A stretch of 64,000 nucleotides of DNA from Nesterenkonia muleiensis (GTDB lineage Bacteria; Actinomycetota; Actinomycetes; Actinomycetales; Micrococcaceae): positions 25,338 to 89,337 of the forward strand of contig NZ_QWLD01000048.1 of assembly GCF_003600155.1 (NCBI RefSeq), in the 5' to 3' direction. Of this stretch, positions 53,235 through 64,000 are shown in pieces. The position numbers and the translations under genes were made by a program. Position 1 is the first letter of the stretch. Every line of letters starts with the position of its first letter. The notes under the pieces were generated by a model. The model was not told the DNA's origin. It ran no database searches and worked only from the letters and a program-made list of their open reading frames with translations.

Positions 53235-54197
53235 GTGACTGCTGAACTCAATCTCTCTCAGGTGCGCGCACTGGAGGCACTTCTGGACGAGGGTCATTTT
53301 GGCCGCGCCGCTCAGCGTCTCCACGTCACGCCTTCTGCCATGACCCAGTCGATCAACCGACTGGAGAGGGACCTTGGAGTCCGGCTGGTGAACCGGACGC
53401 GCCACCCCGTGGTCGCCACACCGGCTGGGCAGCGTTTCATGCACCAGGCAGCGCGTGCTCTGGAAGCCTCCCGGGCTGCGGTGGAGGCCGCTCGCGGCGT
53501 TGGCGCCGGGTTGCTGACCATCGGTTTCATCGATGGCTACTCGCAGGCCGAAAGCCGACTGCTCGACCGCTTCCACAGCGAGAACCCCGATGTTCGGGCT
53601 GAGTACCGTCAATTGCATTGGGAAGACCAGGTGGCTGCTCTGGTTGACGGCGCTGTGGATGTCTCCTTCGCTCGCCCACCGCATTCAGGAGTAGAGGCCA
53701 GCCTGCTGGATATTCGTGTGGTGACGGTTGAGCCGCGTGTTGCTGTTCTGGCTCAGCATTCGGCCCTGGCGCAGCGGGAGTCCTTGACTGTGGACCAGAT
53801 CGACGAGTTGGAAGTGGTGACGTCCGCAACCGCCCCGGCTGAGTGGACACGCTGGTGGGTCATCGACCCGCGTCCTTCAGGCCGGCCAGTGCGTTACGGT
53901 CCGTCAGTATCAACAATCCACGAAGCGGTCGCCAGCGTACGCACCGCTGCGGATTCAGGCTCGGGGCATGTGCTCATCACCGGCAGGTCGGTCGGGCGGC
54001 GTGCCAGCAACGCCGGCGTGGTCTTCGTCCCCCTGGTGGACGCAGAGCCCTGCCGGATCGAGCTGTGCACTCGCCGTAGTGACCATCGCCCGGCAGTGCA
54101 GATGCTCAGGGCTCTCGCCGATGCCGGGTACTCAGCGCGAGCCAAGACTGGCCGCTCGGTTCAGCGTGGCGCCGAGCCGGCCGTTGGGGTAAAGTAG
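53235..54197 (+). CDS. LysR-family transcriptional regulator
   Basis: 320 residues. HTH at about 5-62 ([40 protein letters not shown]) and a substrate-binding domain ([34 protein letters not shown]). GTG 53235 has GAGAGG upstream. It is a different subfamily from the LysR at 4514. Divergent from the SnoaL-like gene and directly before rpsO; its 3' end contains a TAAAGT (54190-54195) that may be the rpsO -10. Confidence 0.88.
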   Translation: MTAELNLSQVRALEALLDEGHFGRAAQRLHVTPSAMTQSINRLERDLGVRLVNRTRHPVVATPAGQRFMHQAARALEASRAAVEAARGVGAGLLTIGFIDGYSQAESRLLDRFHSENPDVRAEYRQLHWEDQVAALVDGAVDVSFARPPHSGVEASLLDIRVVTVEPRVAVLAQHSALAQRESLTVDQIDELEVVTSATAPAEWTRWWVIDPRPSGRPVRYGPSVSTIHEAVASVRTAADSGSGHVLITGRSVGRRASNAGVVFVPLVDAEPCRIELCTRRSDHRPAVQMLRALADAGYSARAKTGRSVQRGAEPAVGVK

Positions 54198-54283
54198 TGG
54201 GGTTGCCCGCTGCAGTCCGCGGTGGCTGGCACCCGGTTGAGACCGGATTCCTGAACGCGGTACACCAAATGAGGAGCATATCC

Positions 54284-54550
54284 ATGGCTTTGGATCCCGC
54301 TGTCAAGCAGCAGATCATCAAGGAGTACGCGACTTCTGAGGGCGACACCGGTTCCCCTGAGGTGCAGGTCGCAGTTCTGACCCGTCGGATCTCCGATCTC
54401 ACTGAGCATCTCAAGGAGCACAAACAGGATCACCACACCCGCCGTGGGCTGATGATTCTGGTCGGCCGTCGTCGTCGTCTCCTCAAGTACCTGGAGCGCA
54501 CTGACATCGAGCGGTTCCGTGACCTGAAAAAACGTCTCGGCATCCGCTGA
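54284..54550 (+). CDS. rpsO: 30S ribosomal protein S15
   Basis: 88 residues, standard length. [20 protein letters not shown] and [20 protein letters not shown] are the S15 signatures; it binds the 16S central domain and often its own mRNA. ATG 54284 follows GAGGAG. The 86-base stretch after the LysR stop is hairpin-prone (CCGGTTGAGACCGG), which could be an S15 leader. Ends in a clear terminator. Confidence 0.97.
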   Translation: MALDPAVKQQIIKEYATSEGDTGSPEVQVAVLTRRISDLTEHLKEHKQDHHTRRGLMILVGRRRRLLKYLERTDIERFRDLKKRLGIR

Positions 54551-54567
54551 GCACGTTCGGCGCAGAG

Positions 54568-54601
54568 AAATGGGCGGCCCCTGCTGGGGTTGCCCATTTT
54601 T
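54568..54601 (+). terminator. rpsO terminator
   Basis: AAATGGGC (54568-54575) and GCCCATTT (54592-54599) with inner GGCCCC/GGGGTT pairing and a T-run to 54601. Starts 17 bases after the stop. Confidence 0.88.
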
Positions 54602-54863
54602 GTGTGCGAGACTGTAGATAGCCGATACAGCTGAAGAACCGACGACGACGCATGGTCCGGTCCTCGGTAGTGGCTTACGGGAGTGCGTGACGGCACCCGC
54701 ACCCGTGAGCTTCGATCGAAGACCGCCTTGCTCCGGTTCGGCTCGTATTGCACCGAGGATTCTCGGTGCGCTGTGTTGGTTTGCTTGCCGCAGGGAAGAG
54801 CCCAGCGGTAGTAGGGGAGACAACCCCTTGGCAAATAGCACTACGAAAGGAAACCCTTTTTCC
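54602..54863 (+). other. pnp leader region
   Basis: 262 bases between the rpsO terminator and pnp. A TAGATA at 54615-54620 could be a -10. Local inverted repeats are short; in other bacteria pnp leaders are autoregulated through RNase III cleavage, but I see no long perfect stem here. No gene. Confidence 0.4.
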
Positions 54864-57125
54864 ATGCAGGGACCTGAGGTTCACTACGCCGAGGCCGTGA
54901 TCGACAACGGCCAGTACGGCACATCCACCATCCGCTTCGAGACCGGACGGCTGGCCAAGCAGGCCGCCGGTTCGGCGCTGGTCACCCTGGACGAGGAGAC
55001 CACCATCCTCTCGGCCACCACCGTCGGCAAGTCACCCCGTGAGGGCTTCGACTTCTTCCCGCTGACCGTGGACGTCGAGGAGCGGATGTACGCCGCCGGC
55101 CGCATCCCCGGAAGCTTCTTCCGCCGCGAGGGCCGCCCCACCACTGATGCGATCCTGGCCTGCCGGCTGATCGACCGCCCGCTGCGCCCTGCCTTTACCA
55201 AGGGCATCCGCAATGAAGTGCAGGTGGTCGAAACCATTCTGTCCATCAACCCTGATGATCTCTACGACGTGGTGGCCATCAACGCTGCCTCAGTCTCCAC
55301 CCAGCTGTCCGGGTTGCCGTTCTCCGGCCCCATCGGCGGTGTGCGTGTGGCACTGATCGACAATGGCGACGGTGCCCAGTGGGTCGCCTTCCCCAAGCAC
55401 TCCCAGCTGCAGACCGCCGTCTTCGACATGGTGGTCGCCGGTCGGATCGTCGGCGATGACATCGCGGTGATGATGGTCGAGGCCGAAGCCACCGACGATT
55501 CCTGGAAGCTGATCAAGGAGCAGGGACGCACAGCGCCCACTGAGGAGATCGTGGCCGAGGGCCTGGAGGCCGCCAAACCCTTCATCAAGGTGCTCTGCGA
55601 GGCGCAGGCCGATCTGGTCGCCCGCGCCGGCAAGGAGCCGGTGGAGGTGCCGATCTTCTCCGACTACCAGGACGATGTGCTGGAGGCGGTCAAGGCTAAG
55701 GCCGAGGAGAAGCTGGCAAGCATCTACCAGATCGCCGACAAGCAGCAGCGTGAGGCCGCCGATGCTGAGCTGAAGGCCGAACTGGTTGCTGAGCTCGGAG
55801 GCGAGGGCAACCAGTTTGAGGGTCGTGAGGCTGAAATCGGCAAGGCTCTGGGATCGGTGACCAAGCAGGTCATCCGTCAGCGCATCCTGCGCGACCAGGT
55901 CCGCATCGACGGCCGCGGTCTGGCGGATATCCGCCAGCTCACCGCCGAAGTCGAGGTCCTGCCGCGCGTCCACGGTTCGGCCATCTTCGAGCGCGGCGAG
56001 ACCCAGATCATGGGTGTCACCACACTGAACATGCTCAAGATGGAGCAATCCATCGATAGTCTGTCGCCGGAGACCAAGAAGCGCTACATGCACAATTACA
56101 ACTTCCCGCCCTACTCCACCGGTGAGACCGGCCGGGTGGGTTCTCCGAAGCGCCGCGAGATCGGTCACGGTGCCCTCGCTGAGCGTGCCATGGTGCCGGT
56201 GCTGCCCTCCCGCGAGGAGTTCCCCTACGCCATCCGCCAGGTCTCTGAGGCGCTGGGCTCCAACGGGTCCACCTCCATGGGGTCGGTCTGCGCCTCCACC
56301 CTGAGCCTTCTCAACGCCGGTGTGCCGTTGCGCGCCCCGGTGGCCGGCATCGCCATGGGTCTGGTTTCCGATGAGGTCGACGGTGAGACCCGCTACGCCG
56401 CACTGACCGACATCCTCGGCGCTGAGGACGCCTTCGGCGATATGGACTTCAAGGTGGCCGGAACCTCCGAATTCGTCACCGCCATCCAGCTGGACACCAA
56501 GCTGGACGGCATCCCGGCCAGCGTGCTTACTGCGGCGCTGAAGCAGGCCCGTGAGGCGCGGCTGCACATTCTGGGTGTGATCACCGCGGCCATCGAGGCC
56601 CCGGACGAGATGAGCCAGTTCGCCCCGCGGATCATCAGCGTCACCGTTCCGGTCGACAAGATCGGCGAGGTCATCGGTCCCAAGGGCAAGATGATCAACC
56701 AGATCCAGGAGGACACCGGCACCGACATCTCCATTGAGGACGACGGCACGGTGCTCATCGGCGCTACCGACGGGGAGTCCGCCGAGGCCGCCCGTTCGGC
56801 GATCAACGCGATCGCCAATCCTCAGGTTCCTGAGGTCGGCGAACGTTACCTGGGCACGGTGGTGAAGCTGACCACTTTCGGGGCATTCATCAGCCTCACC
56901 CCCGGCAAGGACGGCCTGCTGCACATCTCCGAGCTGCGCAAGCTCAACGACGGCAAGCGGGTCAACGACGTCGAGGACGTCCTGGGCGTGGGTCAGAAGA
57001 TCCAGGTCGAGCTCTCCAAGATCGACGACCGCGGAAAGCTCAGCCTGGTCCCCGTCGTCGAAGAATCCGATTCCGGTGAGGACAAGCAGAGCGTCAACCA
57101 GGTCAACGAACCCGCAGAGGTGTGA
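54864..57125 (+). CDS. pnp: Polyribonucleotide nucleotidyltransferase (PNPase)
   Basis: 753 residues; 3'-5' phosphorolytic RNA degradation. Two RNase PH domains (about 10-240 and 340-560; [40 protein letters not shown]), an all-helical linker, a KH domain ([20 protein letters not shown]) and a C-terminal S1 domain ([20 protein letters not shown]). The open frame goes up to 54687, but [20 protein letters not shown] at 54864 matches family starts; AAAGGAAA lies upstream. A TTG at 54828 is a less likely start. Ends with an acidic tail. Confidence 0.96.
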   Translation: MQGPEVHYAEAVIDNGQYGTSTIRFETGRLAKQAAGSALVTLDEETTILSATTVGKSPREGFDFFPLTVDVEERMYAAGRIPGSFFRREGRPTTDAILACRLIDRPLRPAFTKGIRNEVQVVETILSINPDDLYDVVAINAASVSTQLSGLPFSGPIGGVRVALIDNGDGAQWVAFPKHSQLQTAVFDMVVAGRIVGDDIAVMMVEAEATDDSWKLIKEQGRTAPTEEIVAEGLEAAKPFIKVLCEAQADLVARAGKEPVEVPIFSDYQDDVLEAVKAKAEEKLASIYQIADKQQREAADAELKAELVAELGGEGNQFEGREAEIGKALGSVTKQVIRQRILRDQVRIDGRGLADIRQLTAEVEVLPRVHGSAIFERGETQIMGVTTLNMLKMEQSIDSLSPETKKRYMHNYNFPPYSTGETGRVGSPKRREIGHGALAERAMVPVLPSREEFPYAIRQVSEALGSNGSTSMGSVCASTLSLLNAGVPLRAPVAGIAMGLVSDEVDGETRYAALTDILGAEDAFGDMDFKVAGTSEFVTAIQLDTKLDGIPASVLTAALKQAREARLHILGVITAAIEAPDEMSQFAPRIISVTVPVDKIGEVIGPKGKMINQIQEDTGTDISIEDDGTVLIGATDGESAEAARSAINAIANPQVPEVGERYLGTVVKLTTFGAFISLTPGKDGLLHISELRKLNDGKRVNDVEDVLGVGQKIQVELSKIDDRGKLSLVPVVEESDSGEDKQSVNQVNEPAEV

Positions 57126-57155
57126 CCCTCAAGCCACGCTGACCAACTGCTGTGA

Positions 57156-57194
57156 GGCCGGGTCCCGATACGGGGCCCGGCCCGCTGCGGTTTT
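57156..57194 (+). terminator. pnp terminator
   Basis: GGCCGGGTCCC (57156-57166) pairs with GGGGCCCGGCC (57172-57182) with one wobble, five-base loop, followed by CGCTGCGGTTTT. Starts 31 bases after the stop. Confidence 0.8.
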
Positions 57195-57295
57195 ACCTCT
57201 CCGCATGCCGCGGCAGCCAAGCCGGCAGCTTAACGTGCCGTGACCTCCTGCCAAGGATGTGGCAAGATGGAACTAATTGAATACAGGCCACGTCC

Positions 57296-57490
57296 CTGAT
57301 GCGGAAGAGTCCGGTTCAGCTCACAGGCAGCCGGCGCCGAAGGAGCAAGGAGTCCCCTCCGAATCTCTCAGGCCAGGTCACACTGATGGACCGCAGCGGG
57401 GTGGCAACTCTGGAAAGCAGGGGGTCACTGATCCCTCTCACCCACGGTGCAAGCCGGGAACGGTCCCGGTGAATCTCTCAGGTCAGCCAC
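57296..57490 (+). ncRNA. Tandem glycine riboswitch
   Basis: Two glycine aptamers in series. First (about 57300-57395): GGAAGAGTCC start, GCGCCGAAGGAGCAA core and CGAATCTCTCAGGC end. Second (about 57396-57487): ACTCTGGAAAGC start and GAATCTCTCAGGT end. These are the consensus elements of the gcvT-type riboswitch. It precedes gcvP and would switch on glycine cleavage when glycine is high. No clear terminator hairpin lies between it and gcvP, so the output may be translational, or a terminator may overlap the second aptamer. Confidence 0.92.
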
Positions 57491-57540
57491 AGAGTAAGGG
57501 GCACTGACTGTCCTCATCCTCTGCCCGTAAGGTTGACCGT

Positions 57541-60510
<2,970 letters not shown>

Positions 60511-60573
60511 CCCTGACCCTCCCATTACTCCCGATCACCCCGGCCTATCACCCCACCGCCCCACCAAAACTGC

Positions 60574-60641
60574 CGAGTGCGTGATCTGTGCAGTAATTCG
60601 GGCCCCTCAGAGACAGAAAAGCTGCACAGATCACGCACTCG
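60574..60641. repeat. 20-bp perfect inverted repeat between gcvP and gcvT
   Basis: CGAGTGCGTGATCTGTGCAG (60574-60593) and its exact complement (60622-60641) enclose 28 bases. It sits inside an operon, six bases before the AAGGAG of gcvT, so a full terminator would be odd; attenuation or RNA processing is possible. Same geometry as 39653-39710, different sequence. Confidence 0.75.
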
Positions 60642-60656
60642 AGGCAAGGAGTCACG

Positions 60657-61784
60657 ATGACTGAGCTGAAAGAGACCGCCCTGGCCGCCGAGCATGAGGC
60701 ACTAGGTGCTTCCTTCACGGACTTCGGCGGCTGGCGGATGCCGCTGAAGTACACCTCTGAGCTGGAGGAGCACAAGGCGGTGCGCAGCGCCGCCGGAATC
60801 TTTGATCTTTCCCACATGGGCGAGGTGCGGGTGATCGGATCCGATGCCGCCACTTTCCTGAACACCGCCCTGGTCGGCAACCTCGCGAAGATCGAACCGG
60901 GGAAGGCGAAGTATTCGCTGATCGTCAACGCCGAGGGCGGGATCCTCGATGACCTGATCACCTACCGAATCGGTGAGCAGGAGTATCTGGTGATCCCCAA
61001 TGCCGCCAACCGGCTGACTGTGGCCGAGGAGCTGACTGCGCGGGCCGCCGGGTTCGAGGTTGAGGTACGGGACGAGTCCGAGGGGATCAGCCTGATCGCC
61101 GTCCAGGGCCCCACCAGTGCCGCGATCATCTCATCCCTGGTGCGCGCCGATGAGATCGAGCTGGTGGAGTCCCTCAGCTACTACACCCATACCACGGTGA
61201 CCATCGGCGGCCAGGAGATCCTGCTGGCCCGCACCGGCTACACCGGGGAGGACGGGTTCGAGCTCTACCTGCCCCATGACAAAGCCGGTGCGCTCTGGCG
61301 CGCCCTGCTCGAGGGCGGGACCGACTTCGGGCTGACCCCCTGCGGACTGGCCTGCCGGGATTCGCTGCGCCTGGAGGCAGGAATGCCGCTCTATGGCAAT
61401 GAGCTCACTGCCTCCCGGAAGCCGCAGGAGGCCGGACTGCCGGTGGTGGCCTTCTCCAAGGAAGAGGACTTCGTGGGCCGGGCCGCCCTTGAGCAGGCCA
61501 AGGCCGAGGGGCTGGGCAGGACCACCGGCCAACGCCTGGTCGGCCTGAAGGCGGAAGGCAAGCGTGCAGCCCGCACCGGCCACCAGATCCAGCTGCCCGA
61601 TGGCGCCCCTGTTGGGGAGGTCACCTCCGGGGCGCCGAGCCCCGCTCTGGGCCACGCGATCGCTATGGGCTATGTGGACGTGGCCCACACCGAGCCGGGC
61701 ACCCAGCTTCAGGTGGACGTCCGAGGCAAGCCGATCCCCTTCGAGGTGGTCAAGCCGCCGTTCTACGTACGGTCATCACGATGA
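60657..61784 (+). CDS. gcvT: Aminomethyltransferase, T-protein of glycine cleavage
   Basis: 375 residues; takes the aminomethyl group from GcvH, releases ammonia and gives methylene-tetrahydrofolate. HEALGASFTDFGGWRMPLKY, SHMGEVRVIGSDAATFLNTA, ARTGYTGEDGFELYLPHDKA and CGLACRDSLRLEAGMPLYGN are GcvT motifs, with the folate-binding Asp region. AAGGAG lies upstream of ATG 60657. Ends just before repeat copy 2. Confidence 0.95.
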   Translation: MTELKETALAAEHEALGASFTDFGGWRMPLKYTSELEEHKAVRSAAGIFDLSHMGEVRVIGSDAATFLNTALVGNLAKIEPGKAKYSLIVNAEGGILDDLITYRIGEQEYLVIPNAANRLTVAEELTARAAGFEVEVRDESEGISLIAVQGPTSAAIISSLVRADEIELVESLSYYTHTTVTIGGQEILLARTGYTGEDGFELYLPHDKAGALWRALLEGGTDFGLTPCGLACRDSLRLEAGMPLYGNELTASRKPQEAGLPVVAFSKEEDFVGRAALEQAKAEGLGRTTGQRLVGLKAEGKRAARTGHQIQLPDGAPVGEVTSGAPSPALGHAIAMGYVDVAHTEPGTQLQVDVRGKPIPFEVVKPPFYVRSSR

Positions 61785-61799
61785 CCGCACTCAGCGCCT

Positions 61800-61847
61800 T
61801 CAATCGCCTCGGAAGTGCCCTGACCGGCACTTCGCTCGGCTCAATCG
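61800..61847 (+). repeat. Palindromic repeat element, copy 2, between gcvT and sdaA
   Basis: TCAATCGCCTCGG (61800-61812), hairpin AAGTGCC-CTGACC-GGCACTT (61813-61832), CGCTCGGCTCAATCG (61833-61847). Borders are identical to copy 1. As mRNA it would fold into a stem 15 bases after the gcvT stop and 28 before sdaA. Confidence 0.8.
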
Positions 61848-61875
61848 GCTTGATTCGCGTGGGCAGTGATGCCCT

Positions 61876-63372
61876 ATGAGCGGGATAGGACTGTTTGATC
61901 TCTTCAGCGTAGGCGTTGGCCCCTCTTCCTCACATACGGTGGGCCCGATGCGGGCTGCTCGGCGGTTTGTGGTCGAGCACCTGGTGGTGGAGGATGACGC
62001 CCCCGGCTCCGGTTCCTCTGGGGAGGTTCAGGCGGCGGCCCGGTCTGCGTTGGTAATAGACCAGGTGGCCGGTATTCAGGTGGAGCTCTTCGGCTCGCTC
62101 TCAGCCACAGGTGCCGGGCACGGGACCTTCGATGCGATCCTTCTGGGCCTGGAGGGCTGGGCAGCGGAGGAAATCCTGCCCGAACAGGTGGACAAGCGTA
62201 AGGCCGCTATTGAGTCTTCCGGCACAGTGCAAGTAGCTGCTCAGCTGGGCCACCGCAGCGATCTCACCCTCCGGGTGGAGGACTTCATCCAGCGGCCGCT
62301 GACTCATCTGGAGCGGCATTCCAATGCGATGACTCTGCGTGCGGTGGACGCCGAGGACCAACTGCTGGCCGAGGAGACCTACTACTCAGTTGGTGGCGGA
62401 TTCGTAGTCGCTGACTCCGAAGAAACCGGTACAGAGGTCTCACCCGATACCGTGCATATCCCATATCCATTCCGTACCTCTGAGGAGCTGTTCGCCCACT
62501 GTGCGCGGAAGCAGCTGACGGTCTCACAAGTGATGCTAGCCAATGAGACGGTACGGCGGGCTGCCGCAGAGAATGTCAGCACTAAGCGGGCCGAAGTACA
62601 GGTGATCGATGAGGTGTGGCACCTGTGGGAGGTTATGGAAGCCTGTAAAGATTCCGCGTTGAAGCGTGAAGGGTATCTTCCGGGTGGGCTTAAGGTTCGC
62701 CGCAGGGCGCCGGAGTGGTATGCCAAGATGTGGCGGGATGACCCGGAGCGTTCTCATGCCTATTGGCAGGAATGGGTGAACCTGGTGGCTTTGGCCGTCA
62801 ACGAGGAGAATGCCTCGGGCGGCCGGGTGGTCACTGCCCCTACTAATGGTGCGGCCGGCATCATCCCTGCGGTGGGTTTCTACGCCACCCATTATGGACC
62901 TGGTGCCAGCTTTGTAGATAAGCAGGATCTACGCAGTATTGTCACACGGTTCTTGCTGACCGCTGCTGCTGTGGGAGTTCTATACAAGGAGCAGGCTTCC
63001 ATTTCTGGTGCGGAGGTGGGGTGCCAGGGGGAGGTTGGTTCGGCCTCCTCCATGGCTGCCGCCGGTCTCTGCGAGGTTCTCGGTGGTTCGCCCGAGCAGG
63101 TGGAGAATGCTGCCGAGATCGCTATGGAGCACAATCTGGGGCTGACTTGCGACCCGATCAGCGGACTGGTGCAAGTGCCCTGCATCGAACGCAATGCCAT
63201 CGCTGCCACCAAGGCAGTCAACGCAGCACGGATGGCGCTGATGGGTGACGGTGACCACCGAGTCAGTCTCGATGATGTCATCACCACCATGCGTGAGACC
63301 GGCAAAGATATGTCCCATAAGTACAAGGAGACAGCCCTGGGTGGGCTGGCCGTCAACGTTGTCGAATGCTGA
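61876..63372 (+). CDS. sdaA: L-serine ammonia-lyase (iron-sulfur type)
   Basis: 498 residues; deaminates L-serine to pyruvate. Fused beta and alpha parts as in single-chain Sda[21 protein letters not shown] at the start, then [16 protein letters not shown], the Cys in [16 protein letters not shown], and [19 protein letters not shown] with the cluster ligands. The N-terminal half has extra acidic residues (about 45-60), making it some 40 residues longer than E. coli SdaA. ATG 61876 has no evident ribosome-binding site. With glyA and gcv genes it drains glycine-derived serine to pyruvate. Confidence 0.93.
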   Translation: MSGIGLFDLFSVGVGPSSSHTVGPMRAARRFVVEHLVVEDDAPGSGSSGEVQAAARSALVIDQVAGIQVELFGSLSATGAGHGTFDAILLGLEGWAAEEILPEQVDKRKAAIESSGTVQVAAQLGHRSDLTLRVEDFIQRPLTHLERHSNAMTLRAVDAEDQLLAEETYYSVGGGFVVADSEETGTEVSPDTVHIPYPFRTSEELFAHCARKQLTVSQVMLANETVRRAAAENVSTKRAEVQVIDEVWHLWEVMEACKDSALKREGYLPGGLKVRRRAPEWYAKMWRDDPERSHAYWQEWVNLVALAVNEENASGGRVVTAPTNGAAGIIPAVGFYATHYGPGASFVDKQDLRSIVTRFLLTAAAVGVLYKEQASISGAEVGCQGEVGSASSMAAAGLCEVLGGSPEQVENAAEIAMEHNLGLTCDPISGLVQVPCIERNAIAATKAVNAARMALMGDGDHRVSLDDVITTMRETGKDMSHKYKETALGGLAVNVVEC

Positions 63373-63412
63373 TGGCGGAATACCTGCACAACTCATATTG
63401 GAGGAACTTTTC

Positions 63413-63799
63413 ATGAACAGTATCCCTGAGTCCCTTAAATACACCGCTGAACACGAATGGATCGCTGAGACCGCAGAGCCCGGGGTGGTGCGTATCGGCA
63501 TCACTGACTACGCCCAGGACTCCTTGGGTGAGGTGGTGTACGTGGAGTTTCCTGAGGTGGGCCAAGAGATCAATGCCGGTGAGGCCGTGGGAGAGATTGA
63601 ATCCACCAAGTCCGTGGCTGATATCTACACCCCGCTCTCCGGCGAGGTGGTACGACTCAATGACACCCTGGAGGATGCTCCGGAGACCATCAACTCAGAA
63701 CCCTACGGGGCCGGTTGGCTTTTTGAGCTTAGAGCAACGGACCAGTGCTCAGCGCAGTTGATGACCGCTGAGGCCTACGCAGCTTTCATTGACCAGTAG
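63413..63799 (+). CDS. gcvH: Glycine cleavage system H-protein
   Basis: 128 residues; lipoyl carrier between P-, T- and L-proteins. The lipoyl-accepting Lys66 lies in GEIESTKSVADIYTPLSGEV, and GITDYAQDSLGEVVYVEFPE is conserved. ATG 63413 has GGAGGAA seven bases before. Follows sdaA by 40 bases, so sdaA is inside the gcv operon. No L-protein gene is seen here; it is usually shared with other lipoamide complexes. Confidence 0.96.
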   Translation: MNSIPESLKYTAEHEWIAETAEPGVVRIGITDYAQDSLGEVVYVEFPEVGQEINAGEAVGEIESTKSVADIYTPLSGEVVRLNDTLEDAPETINSEPYGAGWLFELRATDQCSAQLMTAEAYAAFIDQ

Positions 63800-63844
63800 A
63801 TATCCCGTCTGCCCCTAATTTCCCCGTCGCAAAGGAGTGCCCTT

Positions 63845-64000
63845 ATGCCGTTGAACAATGACCAGCCGAATATTAATGTTCTTTCGTTGTCTGAGGTGGA
63901 TCCGGAGGTTGCGGAGGTGGTGGCTGGTGAGTTGGGGCGTCAGCGCGGGACGCTGGAGATGATCGCCTCGGAGAACTTTGTGCCGCGCGCAGTGCTGGAG
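63845..64000 (+). CDS. glyA: Serine hydroxymethyltransferase (5' end only)
   Basis: The first 52 codons are in the window. [20 protein letters not shown] is a non-conserved start; [20 protein letters not shown] is the SHMT N-terminal motif. The enzyme joins glycine and methylene-tetrahydrofolate to serine. AAAGGAG lies upstream of ATG 63845, 45 bases after gcvH. It completes the route glycine to serine to pyruvate under the riboswitch. The first 30 codons use more T-ending and less GC-rich codons (GTT, TCG, TTG, GGT) than neighbouring genes. Confidence 0.9.
   Translation, partial: MPLNNDQPNINVLSLSEVDPEVAEVVAGELGRQRGTLEMIASENFVPRAVLE

Noticed and set aside
55290..56924. 544-codon minus-strand frame opposite pnp
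   Set aside because: Antisense shadow of pnp with His/Gly/Leu-rich composition and no family features.

Overview
The window is one contiguous piece of a high-GC Gram-positive chromosome. The gene content and order (rpsB-tsf-pyrH-frr-cdsA, then dxr-rseP-ispG-GNAT, proS, rimP-nusA-ylxR-infB-rbfA-truB-ribF, rpsO-pnp) are those of an actinobacterium, most likely Micrococcaceae. The very acidic secreted proteins would suit a halotolerant genus such as Nesterenkonia, but the genus is a guess. I found no rRNA, tRNA, CRISPR array, phage or insertion sequence.

Layout. (1) 1-9.2 kb: a catabolic island with an aldehyde dehydrogenase (cut by the window edge), a Baeyer-Villiger monooxygenase, an AcoR-like GAF/Fis regulator, a LysR regulator, a thiolase and enoyl-CoA hydratase pair, and a zinc alcohol dehydrogenase followed by a short dehydrogenase remnant. 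(2) 9.2-12 kb: an EamA transporter, a 5'-truncated hipA remnant and an M23 peptidase. (3) 12-17.5 kb: translation and lipid core genes plus a DivIVA-repeat protein. (4) 17.5-29 kb: an accessory block with several decayed genes (MFS transporter, HxlR regulator, Gfo/Idh/MocA oxidoreductase, MerR regulator) around two intact acetate/solute symporters and a LytS/LytR-type two-component pair. (5) 29.3-34.3 kb: isoprenoid genes dxr and ispG with the site-2 protease and an acetyltransferase. (6) 34.4-39.6 kb: a self-contained envelope cluster of an ECF-type sigma factor, a transmembrane Ser/Thr kinase, a lipoprotein, two OmpA-domain proteins and a second, frameshifted lipoprotein. (7) 39.7-57.1 kb: a DUF559-like gene, proS, then the nusA-infB operon through truB, ribF, rpsO and pnp, with a few accessory genes between. 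(8) 57.3-64 kb: a tandem glycine riboswitch and gcvP-gcvT-sdaA-gcvH-glyA, which convert glycine to serine and pyruvate.

The best leads are these. About ten genes carry a -10-like hexamer exactly seven bases before the start codon and no ribosome-binding site, which is the mark of leaderless transcripts; this also resets the starts of dxr and ribF. A palindromic repeat with fixed borders and a variable hairpin core occurs twice 2 kb apart, once in frame inside gcvP, where it adds about 35 residues, and once between gcvT and sdaA. The sigma/kinase/OmpA cluster looks like a dedicated envelope-sensing system. A 17-bp motif of the AcoR type lies upstream of both the monooxygenase and the alcohol dehydrogenase.

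At least six genes are broken by a single stop, a single frameshift or larger loss. Single-base lesions could be sequencing errors, but the MFS and hipA remnants carry several lesions or lack whole segments and must be real decay. All calls come from reading the sequence; no database search was run.
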